A stretch of 40,862 nucleotides of DNA from Gemmatimonas phototrophica. Lineage in GTDB: Bacteria > Gemmatimonadota > Gemmatimonadetes > Gemmatimonadales > Gemmatimonadaceae. Where the stretch lies: positions 1 to 40,862 of the forward strand of contig CAMBRJ010000002.1 of NCBI GenBank assembly GCA_945870175.1, read 5' to 3'. The notes below the pieces were generated by a model, which was not told the origin of the DNA, ran no database searches, and was given only the letters and a program-made list of their open reading frames with translations. The position numbers and the translations under genes were made by a program. Of the stretch, positions 26,382 through 35,341 are shown one piece after another (position 1 is the first letter of the stretch; each line of letters starts with the position of its first letter).

Positions 26382-27842
26382 ATGCGCTTCTCTTCCAACA
26401 TCGCGTCACGCACACTCGCCGCGTCATGCGGCTTGTTCGTCGTGGCCTGCAGCGACGATAACTCGACCGACGTGAAGCAGATCGCGCCGGTCGCGCTCAA
26501 GAGCCAGTCAGTCACGCCCGCCCTCGCCAAGTCTCTGGTGTCCGGCGTAGAGATCTTCAGCTTGATCGGCAGCGACGATAAGCTTTCCGGGTCCCCGAAC
26601 TTCGTGTTTGGCGGCTCAGCCGATGGCGCGGGATTTACGCGCAACACCGACGGCAGCTTCTCGCTACTCACGAACCACGAAGACAACTACGCGGTGTCGC
26701 GCGTGAAGTTTGACGCGACGCTGAAGCCGATCTCTGGCGATTACGTCGTGAACTCCACCGCTGGTCGGTATCGTCTGTGTTCGGCGACGCTGGCCACGCC
26801 GGAGACGCATGGGTTTGGCCCGCTGTTCCTCACCAATGGTGAGAGCAACGAGGAATCGGAGATTCTCGCCGTCGATCCGTCCGGCCCGGCGAACACGCCG
26901 CGGTACCTGGCGGCTCTGGGCCGCTGGAACTCGGAACAGTCGCTGCCGTTGCCCAAGGTGGCGTATCCGAACCGTACCGTCATCATCATCGGTGACGACG
27001 ATTCCGGCGCTGAGGGCGGCCAGTTGGCGATGTATGTCGCCAATACCGTCGGCGACCTCGATAATGGCAGCCTGTATGTGTTGGCGCGCACCGACAACAA
27101 CACGCGTGAGCGCGACATGGTGGTCGGACAGACGTATCCGGTGCAGTTCCGCCAGATCGCCAATCAGAAGACGCTGACTGGCCGCCAGGTCAATCTGGCC
27201 GGTGTGACCGTGAACGCGATGCGCTTTGCGCGTGTAGAAGACGTGGACTACCGCAAGGGCTCGGCCGCCAACAATCGTGAGATCTATTTCACGGTGACCG
27301 GCCAGAACAATACGGGTGTGAACGCCGACTATAGCCGCAGCAAGTACGGCCGCGTGTATCGCGTGAAGCTCGACGAAAGCAGCCCGTTGTCTGGCACGCT
27401 CGAAGTGGTGATGGATGGTGACGATCGCAACGGTCCGGCCAAGACCTTCCAGAACCCGGACAACATCTACGTCGGTACGAACTACGTGTACGCGCAGGAA
27501 GACGACAACGGCTACGGGGATGAGGCGCACGACGCCTACATCTACCAGTACAACATTGCCACCAAAGACGTGCGCCCCGTGATTGAGTTCGATCATCGTC
27601 GCACCGCGACCGATGCCGCCATTTACAATGCGATCGGCGGTCGTCCGGCGGGCAAGGCAGGCTGGGAGTACGGCGCCATGCTCGACGTGTCGACCGAGCT
27701 GGGTCAGGAGAACACGTTCATCATCGCGCTGCAGCCGCACTCGTGGCGCGGCACGAAGTATCAGGGCGTGGACGGTGGCACCGTGCGTCCCACGGAGAAC
27801 CAGGCGAGCCAGATGGTCATCGTGAAGGGATTGCCGCGCTAG
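26382..27842 (+). CDS. PhoX-like (DUF839) predicted lipoprotein
   Basis: Lipobox GLFVVACSDD; SFSLLTNHEDNYAVSRVKFD..., FARVEDVDYRKGSAANNREIYFTVTG..., DNIYVGTNYVYAQEDDNGYG match PhoX/DUF839-style beta-propeller proteins. Confidence 0.7.
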   Translation: MRFSSNIASRTLAASCGLFVVACSDDNSTDVKQIAPVALKSQSVTPALAKSLVSGVEIFSLIGSDDKLSGSPNFVFGGSADGAGFTRNTDGSFSLLTNHEDNYAVSRVKFDATLKPISGDYVVNSTAGRYRLCSATLATPETHGFGPLFLTNGESNEESEILAVDPSGPANTPRYLAALGRWNSEQSLPLPKVAYPNRTVIIIGDDDSGAEGGQLAMYVANTVGDLDNGSLYVLARTDNNTRERDMVVGQTYPVQFRQIANQKTLTGRQVNLAGVTVNAMRFARVEDVDYRKGSAANNREIYFTVTGQNNTGVNADYSRSKYGRVYRVKLDESSPLSGTLEVVMDGDDRNGPAKTFQNPDNIYVGTNYVYAQEDDNGYGDEAHDAYIYQYNIATKDVRPVIEFDHRRTATDAAIYNAIGGRPAGKAGWEYGAMLDVSTELGQENTFIIALQPHSWRGTKYQGVDGGTVRPTENQASQMVIVKGLPR

Positions 27843-29716
27843 TGCAGACGGTGCGTCGAGTGGGTGTAGTGGCTGCCGCGGTGTTGGTCGCCGCGGCAGC
27901 AGGCGCGTGCGGTGAGTCCGATGCGGCCGTGCCTCAGGTCGCGCGCGGCGGCGATGCCCGCGCGATGCAGGCGCTGGCATCGTGGCGCGTGGAGATGGAT
28001 TCACTGATTGTGCGTGCGGCGCGGCTGGACAGCGCGGTGTCGACGCTCGACACCGGTGACGAGGTGCAACGCGCCCGCGAGCGCTTCATGTCGGCGCGTT
28101 CGTCGTTCAAGCACGTCGAACTCGCGCTCGAGTACTACGCGCCGTCGACCTCGCGCGAGCTCAATGGCCCTGCGCTGCCGCACGCGGAAGAGCACGAGGG
28201 CCCGAACATCGTGACGCCGCCCACCGGGTTTCAGGTCGTCGAAGAAGCATTGTTCAGCGCCGATCCGCGTGCCCAACGCGAGGCGCTGCAGACCGAAGTG
28301 CGCACGCTGCGTCAGATTCTCACGCGGGCGCGCACCATGATCGGCGCGCAGGTGGTGACCGATGATCGCGTGTGGGATGCAGTCAAGCTCGAAATGGCCC
28401 GCGTGGTGTCGCTCGGGATCACGGGCTTCGATTCGCCGGTGGCTGGTCTTTCCCTACCGGAGGCGGACGCGGCGCTGGCGGGCATTGCCCGTGCGATCGC
28501 GCCGTACCGCGGTGCCACGACCGGATGGACGGCGGTGGATTCGGCGTTGATCGGAGCACAGCGTGCATTGCGCACCAACGCGAGCCGCGATGCGTTCGAC
28601 CATCTCGACTTCTTGGTGCGCCACGCCAATCCCCTCACGCGCGCGCTCAACACGCAGCGGGTGGCGCTCGGGATCGGTCAGCCCGACGAACGCCGTGCCT
28701 TTCGCATGGAGGCCGTCACGCTGTTCGACGCGGAGGCGTTCGATGTGCTGGCGTTCGCGCCGATCGACACGCGGCAGGAGCCGGCCGTGCGCGTCGCGCT
28801 GGGCCGTGCCCTCTTTCATGACACGCGACTTTCGGGTAACAACTCGAGCGCGTGCAGTTCATGCCATATCCCGGAGCGGGCCTTCACCGACGGCCTGAAG
28901 GCAAGTCCCGGTCGATCGGGGCAGCCGCTGCCACGCAATACGCCCACGGTGATCAACATTGGGCTGCAAGTCGGTTCGTTCAGCGATCTGCGCACGACCT
29001 ACCTCGAAGATCAAGTCACCGAAGTCGTGCAGAATGTCGACGAAATGCACGCCCGTCTGTCGGATGTGTCCACGTCACTGACCGGTGACAGCACGCTGGC
29101 CGCGCAGTTCCGTGCGGCGTTCGTGAGTCGGGCGGGCGCCGTGGATACCGTGGTCACGCCCGCCCGCATTCGTGGCGCACTCGCGGCCTACATGCGTAGC
29201 CTCACGTCGTTGAACAGTCCGGTGGATCGTGCGCTTCGCGGTGATACCACGGCGTTGAATGCCGCTGAGCGGGCGGGCTTCAACGTGTTCGTGGGGAAGG
29301 GCAAGTGTGCAACCTGCCACTTTCTGCCGCTGACCAATGGGACGGTTCCGCCGATGTTTCAGAAGTCGGAGCTGGAAGTGCTCGGTGTTCCTGTGCGTGC
29401 CGTGACCAACGGCGGACGCATCGATCCGGATGTGGGTCGATATCGCATCTCCATCTCCGTGCCGAACAAGTACGCGTTTCGTACGCCGACCCTGCGGAAC
29501 GTCGCGCTGACCGCGCCCTACATGCACAACGGGGCCTATCCGACGTTGGAGTCGGTTGTCGACTTCTACAACCGCGGCGGCGGCGCCGGTATTGGCGTCC
29601 GGCTCGACAACCAAACGTTGCCGCCGGACCCGCTGCACCTCTCGGCGGGTGAGCAACGTGATCTGGCATCCTTCATGCGGGCACTGACGGACACGACCGG
29701 AATGCAGCGCCGGTAG
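27842..29716 (+). CDS. Di-heme cytochrome c peroxidase/MauG family with N-terminal imelysin-like domain (lipoprotein)
   Basis: GTG start overlaps the upstream TAG; lipobox AAAAGACGES; CSSCH and CATCH heme sites; LGRALFHDTRLSGNNSSACSSCHIPERAFTDG; N-terminal helical region with GFQVVEEALF. Confidence 0.88.
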   Translation: MQTVRRVGVVAAAVLVAAAAGACGESDAAVPQVARGGDARAMQALASWRVEMDSLIVRAARLDSAVSTLDTGDEVQRARERFMSARSSFKHVELALEYYAPSTSRELNGPALPHAEEHEGPNIVTPPTGFQVVEEALFSADPRAQREALQTEVRTLRQILTRARTMIGAQVVTDDRVWDAVKLEMARVVSLGITGFDSPVAGLSLPEADAALAGIARAIAPYRGATTGWTAVDSALIGAQRALRTNASRDAFDHLDFLVRHANPLTRALNTQRVALGIGQPDERRAFRMEAVTLFDAEAFDVLAFAPIDTRQEPAVRVALGRALFHDTRLSGNNSSACSSCHIPERAFTDGLKASPGRSGQPLPRNTPTVINIGLQVGSFSDLRTTYLEDQVTEVVQNVDEMHARLSDVSTSLTGDSTLAAQFRAAFVSRAGAVDTVVTPARIRGALAAYMRSLTSLNSPVDRALRGDTTALNAAERAGFNVFVGKGKCATCHFLPLTNGTVPPMFQKSELEVLGVPVRAVTNGGRIDPDVGRYRISISVPNKYAFRTPTLRNVALTAPYMHNGAYPTLESVVDFYNRGGGAGIGVRLDNQTLPPDPLHLSAGEQRDLASFMRALTDTTGMQRR

Positions 29717-29752
29717 CCGGTACGGCTCCGCCAGCCTGCCGGCAACCGCAAA

Positions 29753-29871
29753 AGCAACAGCGGGAACACGGATCGAACCGATCGCGCCGATGCCACCGAT
29801 AAGCCACAACGCGCGGTTTGCTTATCGGTGCGATCTGCGTCATCCGTCAAATCCGTGTTCCAGTCGTTGCT
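29753..29871. repeat. Intergenic long imperfect inverted repeat H5 (ACGGAT-word family, same as H1)
   Basis: Core arms 29763-29804 and 29820-29861, 33 of 42 positions complementary, 15-nt loop. Each arm = GG + four 9-nt words ending GAT + AAGC. Confidence 0.88.
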
Positions 29872-29965
29872 GGAGGCAATTCGGGCCTGACCCGCACCGG
29901 GCACTGGCGAAGGGCCCACCGAGAACCCAGACTCTATAGGTCGACTTTCTCCCGCCCGGTCTGGT

Positions 29966-31054
29966 ATGGCTACGCTGATCGCCCCCGAAACCACCGCCGC
30001 CAGCACGCGCGCCTTCCCGGCGCAGACCAGTCGCCCCTGGGGGCGACCGCGTGGCGCGCGCCACGACATCGGTTTCCACGAGCTGACCGGTCAGTACCGC
30101 ATCGACCTGCGCGATCAGGCGCCCGACCTGTTCGACGATGTGAGCGCGATGGACTGGTCGACGCTGACCTGGCGCGACGTGGGCCGGCCGTATCGTACCG
30201 AGAAGTGGTCGAGCGCCCGGCGGAGTTACGAGCAGGAACATCACCAGCCGCTCCCGGTCGTCGATGGATGGCGCCTGTTCAACACGGCGTTCCATCAGTT
30301 CTTCCTGACTGATGTGCCCGAGGCGCAGAGCCACGCGAAGGCGCAATTCGGTGCGGCCTTGTCGCGCCTGGATCTGCACGAGGCGAAAGAAGCCCTGCAA
30401 GACATCGCCTATCTGGCGGTGTGGAACAAGATCATGCGGGTGGAAGACGCGGTGTGGGATCCCCGCGGCAAGCGTGCGCTGTTCGCCGGCCTCGACGTGA
30501 AGAAACCGCGCATTCTGTTTCTTGGCGCGGCCGATGGCTACGAGGCGATGCAGCTGGCGGCGATGTATCCGGGCGGCGAGATCGTGCTGGTGGACTACGA
30601 TGCATTTTGCGCGACGGACCGCTTCGGCAAGTTCCCACTCGATTATCCGTTCCTGGGCGTCGATCCGACCACGGGACATCAGCGCGTGTGGTACCGCGAC
30701 GACATGCCGATTCACTTCGAGGTCGCCGACATTCGCGACCTGACATACGGCAAGGAATTCGATGTGGTCGTCTCCATCGGACTGCTGGAGCATTTCCCCG
30801 ACGCGCACAAGTCGGAGTGCCTCGAGATGCACCGGCGCTTCCTCAGGCCGGGCGGTACCGTCGTGATGACCACGCCGCGCAATCAGTTCAAGTCGCGCGT
30901 GTTCTACAACCTGATGGCCGACTGGATGAACCACGGCTATCGTGAACTGATGGACGTGCGACAGATGGGGCTGTACTGCCACGAAAACGGCCTCGACATT
31001 CAGCGCGCCGGCGTGATCAAGGCGCACAACGGATTGGTGATGAAGCTGCGGTAA
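29966..31054 (+). CDS. Class I SAM-dependent methyltransferase
   Basis: 362 aa; RILFLGAADGYEAMQLAAMYPGGEIVLVDYD, FDVVVSIGLLEHFPDAHKSECLEMHRRFLRPGGTVVMTTP. Confidence 0.85.
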   Translation: MATLIAPETTAASTRAFPAQTSRPWGRPRGARHDIGFHELTGQYRIDLRDQAPDLFDDVSAMDWSTLTWRDVGRPYRTEKWSSARRSYEQEHHQPLPVVDGWRLFNTAFHQFFLTDVPEAQSHAKAQFGAALSRLDLHEAKEALQDIAYLAVWNKIMRVEDAVWDPRGKRALFAGLDVKKPRILFLGAADGYEAMQLAAMYPGGEIVLVDYDAFCATDRFGKFPLDYPFLGVDPTTGHQRVWYRDDMPIHFEVADIRDLTYGKEFDVVVSIGLLEHFPDAHKSECLEMHRRFLRPGGTVVMTTPRNQFKSRVFYNLMADWMNHGYRELMDVRQMGLYCHENGLDIQRAGVIKAHNGLVMKLR

Positions 31055-31104
31055 CGCAGTGCGTGCATGCAGGTTGTCTTTTCACTTCGACCATCGGGAT
31101 ACGT

Positions 31105-33549
31105 GTGACTCTCCTCTCTCGCTCGACGCGTTGCATCGCGGTTTTCGTGGCGCTGGCTCCGGCGTTTGTACCGGCCACCGCGCAGGCGCAGTACCGGCAG
31201 CCGCCACAGCCGATCGCGCAGATTCTCGACCAGCCAGCCACACCGCTGGTGCAGCTGAGTCCAGATCGTCAGCAGTTGCTGCTGCTGGAACGTCCGGCGC
31301 TGCCGCCGATCAGTGAAGTCGCGGCGTTCGAATATCGTCTGGCCGGATTGCGCTTTGATCCCAAGACCAGCGGACCCACGCGTGGACAGAGCTACACCGG
31401 TCTGTCGTTGCAGTCGGTAAGCGGTGGTGCGGCGCGCAAGATTCAGGCGTCGATTCCCGCTGGCAGCAGCATCGAGAACGTGTCCTGGTCGGCCGATGGT
31501 CGGAAGATCGCGTTCACGGTGACGAGCGGCGACGCGATCACCGTGTGGGTTGCCGACGTCGCGACGGCGCAGGCGAAGCCGCTCACGTCGCAGCGTCTTA
31601 CGGCGATTCTGGGCAATCCCTGCTCGTGGGTGTCCACCGCGTCGCTGGCCTGCACGTTCGTGCCCGCGGCGCGCGGTACGGCACCGGCCATGACAGTCAC
31701 GCCGGAAGGACCGATCGTGCAGGAAGCGCTCACCGGTCGCAGTGACCGCGCCGCCACGTATCAGGATCTGCTCAAGAGCCCGTTCGACGAAACGATCTTC
31801 GAACATTACGGCACGAGTCAGCTCGCACTGGTGTCGCTCGATGGCACGGTGAAGCCCCTTGGCGCGCCCGGCATGCGCACCGATGTGAGCGCCTCGCCCG
31901 ATGGCCGCTACCTGCTGGTGAGCACGCTCTCGCGTCCGTTCTCGTACACGGTGCCGTTGAGCTACTTCCCCACGCGCACCGAAGTGTGGTCGATGGATGG
32001 CGCGGTGGTGAAGTCGATCGTGGCCCATCCGCTCATCGAGCGCGTGCCCTGGGGAGGCAATGGCGCCCTCGCTGGCATCCGCAACGTGCAGTGGCGTCGC
32101 GATGTCGATGCCACGCTGGCGTGGGTGGAAGCCCTCGATGGGGGGGATAGCGATTCGAAGGCGGACAAGCGGGATCGCATGGCGTTGCTCGAGGCGCCAT
32201 TCACGGGCACACCGAAAACGCTGCTGGAAACGAGCTGGCGTGCCGGCGCGGTCACGTGGGGCACGGCGGGGCTCGCGATCGCACGCGAGAATGAAGGCAA
32301 GACACGGAAGACGCGCGCCTGGATCATCGATCCGTCGGGCGCCAAGGCACCGCGGTTGTTGTGGGAGCGCTCGAGCGAAGATCGCTACGCCGATCCCGGC
32401 GACTTCCTCACCACGCGCGACGCGCGCGGGCAGACGGTGTTGCTCACCACGCCCGACAAGAAGGTGGCGTTTCTGACCGGACTCGGTGCCGGACCGGAAG
32501 GCGATCGTCCGTTCGTGGATCGCTTCGACCTCGCGACGGCCGCCAAGACGCGCGTGTTCCAGAGCGTCGCGCCGTACTTCGAGCAGCCCATCGGCATGCT
32601 CGATGCCAATGGCACCGTGGCGCTCACCCGTCGCGAGTCGAAGGCCGATGCGCCTAACTATTTCGTGCGCGATTTCGTGCGCAAGATCGCGCCGCGGGCC
32701 GTCACGCAGTTCACCGACCCGGCGCCGGTGTTCGCCGGTGTCACGAGCCAGCTGATCACGTACATGCGGCCCGATGGGGTGAAGCTGTCGGCCACGATCT
32801 ATCTGCCGGCCGGCTACGACAAGGCGAAGGACGGCCCGCTGCCGTTCTTCCTGTGGGCCTATCCGCTCGAGTTCCGCTCGCGTGAAGCGGCGTCGCAGGT
32901 GGTGGGTTCGCCGTACCGCTTCGTGCGGCCGAGCGGTGCGTCGCATCTGTTCATGCTCACGCAAGGCTACGGCGTGATGGATAACCCGACCATGCCTATC
33001 GTGGGCGTGGATGGGAAAGAGCCGAATGACACGTACGTCGAGCAGCTCACCGCGAGTGCCAAGGCGGCTGTGGACACGATCGTGGCAATGGGCGTGGCCG
33101 ATCGCGATCGCATCGGCGTGGGTGGACACTCGTACGGCGCGTTCATGACGGCGAATTTGCTGGCGCACACCCGACTGTTCCGCGCCGGCGTGGCGGAGAG
33201 CGGTGCCTACAATCGCACCCTCACGCCGTTCGGCTTCCAGGGCGAAGAGCGCACCTACTGGGATGCGCCCGAACTGTACGGCGCGATGTCACCGTTCACC
33301 TACGCCAACAAGATCAAGGATCCGATCCTGCTGGTACACGGCATGGCCGACAACAACACCGGCACATACCCGATCCAGAGCGAACGTATGTTCGCTGCGC
33401 TTAAGGGGAACGGCGCCACGACGCGCTACGTGCAGCTGCCCGGTGAGTCGCATGGCTACCGCGCGCGCGAAAGCGTGGGGCAGGCGCTTGCGGAGATGGC
33501 GGCGTGGCTTGATCAGTACGTGAAGCCGAAAAAGCGCGCCACGATGTGA
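31105..33549 (+). CDS. S9 family peptidase (prolyl oligopeptidase / glutamyl endopeptidase-like), secreted
   Basis: Signal peptide VTLLSRSTRCIAVFVALAPAFVPATAQAQ; GVGGHSYGAFMTANLLAHT (GxSxG), LLVHGMADNNTGTYPIQSERMFAALKG, PGESHGY. Alternative GTG start at 31063. Confidence 0.92.
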   Translation: MTLLSRSTRCIAVFVALAPAFVPATAQAQYRQPPQPIAQILDQPATPLVQLSPDRQQLLLLERPALPPISEVAAFEYRLAGLRFDPKTSGPTRGQSYTGLSLQSVSGGAARKIQASIPAGSSIENVSWSADGRKIAFTVTSGDAITVWVADVATAQAKPLTSQRLTAILGNPCSWVSTASLACTFVPAARGTAPAMTVTPEGPIVQEALTGRSDRAATYQDLLKSPFDETIFEHYGTSQLALVSLDGTVKPLGAPGMRTDVSASPDGRYLLVSTLSRPFSYTVPLSYFPTRTEVWSMDGAVVKSIVAHPLIERVPWGGNGALAGIRNVQWRRDVDATLAWVEALDGGDSDSKADKRDRMALLEAPFTGTPKTLLETSWRAGAVTWGTAGLAIARENEGKTRKTRAWIIDPSGAKAPRLLWERSSEDRYADPGDFLTTRDARGQTVLLTTPDKKVAFLTGLGAGPEGDRPFVDRFDLATAAKTRVFQSVAPYFEQPIGMLDANGTVALTRRESKADAPNYFVRDFVRKIAPRAVTQFTDPAPVFAGVTSQLITYMRPDGVKLSATIYLPAGYDKAKDGPLPFFLWAYPLEFRSREAASQVVGSPYRFVRPSGASHLFMLTQGYGVMDNPTMPIVGVDGKEPNDTYVEQLTASAKAAVDTIVAMGVADRDRIGVGGHSYGAFMTANLLAHTRLFRAGVAESGAYNRTLTPFGFQGEERTYWDAPELYGAMSPFTYANKIKDPILLVHGMADNNTGTYPIQSERMFAALKGNGATTRYVQLPGESHGYRARESVGQALAEMAAWLDQYVKPKKRATM

Positions 33550-33938
33550 TGAGCGTCGTGACGATGGGAAGCGATCAGATTCGCGCGCTGCGCGAGCAAT
33601 CCAATCAGGCGATTGCCGCGCATGACGTCGACCGCACGGTGTCGTTCATGGCACCGGATATCGCGGTCGGCGTGGCTGGTGGCCCCACGCTGCACGGGCG
33701 CGACGCATCGCGCGAGGCCTTCGCGGAACAGTTTGCCGACAAGGCCTTCGTGACCTACGTGCGTACGATTGATCAGATCGCAGTGGTCGACCCGCTGCGC
33801 GCCACCGAGCGCGGACGCTGGGTCGGCCGGTGGCGCCTCAAGGCGGGCATGCACGAGCAGGGCGGCAGCTACGTCGCCGAGTGGCGCTTCAGCGAGATGG
33901 GGTGGCTGATCCACTCGGAGACATACGTCGAGGCGTAG
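33549..33938 (+). CDS. SnoaL/NTF2-like (DUF4440-type) protein
   Basis: SDQIRALREQSNQAIAAHDVDRTVSFMAPDIAVGVAGGPTLHGRDASREAFAEQFADKAF...WRLKAGMHEQGGSYVAEWRFSEMGWLIHSETYVEA. Confidence 0.83.
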   Translation: MSVVTMGSDQIRALREQSNQAIAAHDVDRTVSFMAPDIAVGVAGGPTLHGRDASREAFAEQFADKAFVTYVRTIDQIAVVDPLRATERGRWVGRWRLKAGMHEQGGSYVAEWRFSEMGWLIHSETYVEA

Positions 33939-33941
33939 CCG

Positions 33942-35315
33942 TTACTGCTTCATGGCCGGCTTGGCCGTCGCAATGCCGCCGCTCTTGAGATAGTCCACGG
34001 CCAGATTCGTCATCGCGCGCACGCCGGTCGGCAACGCGGCCTCGTCGGCGAAGAACAGCGGGGAGTGATTGGCCGCCTGCGACTTCTGATCCATCCCCTT
34101 CGGAGCGACGCCGAGAAAGTAGAACAGCCCCGGAATGTCCTTGGTGAAGGCGGGGAAGTCTTCGGAGCCGGTGACCGGATTGACGATCTTGAAGCCGCCG
34201 TCGCCGGCCGTGCGCTGCAGCGTGGGCGTCATCTTTTCGAGCAGGGATGCATCGTTCTGCGTGATGAGCCCGCCCGTGGAGACATTCACGCGCGCCGTCG
34301 CACCGCCGGATGTCGCAATGTCTTCCACCGTGCGCTTCACGCGCATGTGAATCTCTTTGCGCATCTCGGGGTCGAAGGTGCGGATCGTGCCGATCATCAC
34401 CACGCTGTCGGGAATGATGTTGCCGCGATTGCCGCCTTGAATCATGCCGATCGTGATAACGGCCGGGGCCGATGTCACATCGATCTGCCGGCTGGCGACG
34501 GTCTGCAGTCCCATTACGATCTGCGCGGCGATCACGATCGGGTCCACGCCCGACCACGGCTGCGATCCATGTGTCTGCCGTCCCTTGACGACGATGTCGA
34601 GGTTGTCGGCGGCGGCCATGAAGCCTCCGGCGCGCGTGCTGAGCGAACCCAGCGCCGACGGCCACACATGCAGGCCGAAAATCGCCGAGGGGCGCGGGTT
34701 CTGCAGGGCGCCGTCGGCGATCATCGCCTCGGCACCACCGAGTCCTTCCTCCGCCGGCTGGAAGATGAACTTCACCGTGCCGGGAATGCGCTCCTTCATG
34801 CCCGCCAACACTTCGGCGGTGCCCATCATGATGGCCACATGATTGTCATGACCACAGGCGTGCATGACGCCGACTTCCTGACCGTTGTACATGGTGCGGA
34901 CTTTGCTCTTGAAGGGCAGGTCTACCAGCTCCGTCACGGGAAGCGCGTCCATGTCGGCGCGCAGGGCGACCACCGGCCCCGGCTTCCCGCCACGCAGAAT
35001 GCCGATCACGCCGGTCTTGCCCACGTTCGGCTGTACCTCGAGACCGAGCGCGCGCAGGTGCTTCTCCACCAGCGCGGCGGTGCGCGTTTCCTGATTGGAC
35101 AGTTCGGGGTGCTCATGAATGTCGCGACGCCACGCGACCACTTTCGGCATGACGGCCGTCATGCGCGTTTCGATCTCCGCCGCGAGGGGATCGGTGGCCT
35201 TACCCTGCGCGGCGGCGGGTGATGCGGAGAGCGAGAGCGAGAGCGAGAGCGAGAGCACGGCGGACGCCACGCGTGCGGCGGCCACCATGGAATGGGAGCG
35301 GAAACGGAGCGTCAT
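33942..35315 (-). CDS. M20 family amidohydrolase (hippurate/IAA-amino acid hydrolase-like), secreted
   Basis: VALRADMDALPVTE, GVMHACGHDNHVAIMMGTAEVL, FIFQPAEEGLGGAEAMI; signal peptide containing (LS)n. Track start at 35345 is an alternative. Confidence 0.93.
   Translation of the reverse strand: MTLRFRSHSMVAAARVASAVLSLSLSLSLSASPAAAQGKATDPLAAEIETRMTAVMPKVVAWRRDIHEHPELSNQETRTAALVEKHLRALGLEVQPNVGKTGVIGILRGGKPGPVVALRADMDALPVTELVDLPFKSKVRTMYNGQEVGVMHACGHDNHVAIMMGTAEVLAGMKERIPGTVKFIFQPAEEGLGGAEAMIADGALQNPRPSAIFGLHVWPSALGSLSTRAGGFMAAADNLDIVVKGRQTHGSQPWSGVDPIVIAAQIVMGLQTVASRQIDVTSAPAVITIGMIQGGNRGNIIPDSVVMIGTIRTFDPEMRKEIHMRVKRTVEDIATSGGATARVNVSTGGLITQNDASLLEKMTPTLQRTAGDGGFKIVNPVTGSEDFPAFTKDIPGLFYFLGVAPKGMDQKSQAANHSPLFFADEAALPTGVRAMTNLAVDYLKSGGIATAKPAMKQ
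35227..35256 (-). repeat. Hexanucleotide tandem repeat (GAGAGC)5 inside the M20 amidohydrolase signal peptide
   Basis: Five perfect GAGAGC units; on the coding strand encodes LSLSLSLSLS. Confidence 0.97.
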
Positions 35316-35341
35316 GGCAGCAATCTCGACGTGAAGGATGT

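Noticed and set aside
31000-33168. 722-aa minus-strand ORF opposite the S9 peptidase
   Set aside because: Same GC-driven antisense artefact; no recognisable domain, and the plus strand has clear catalytic motifs.
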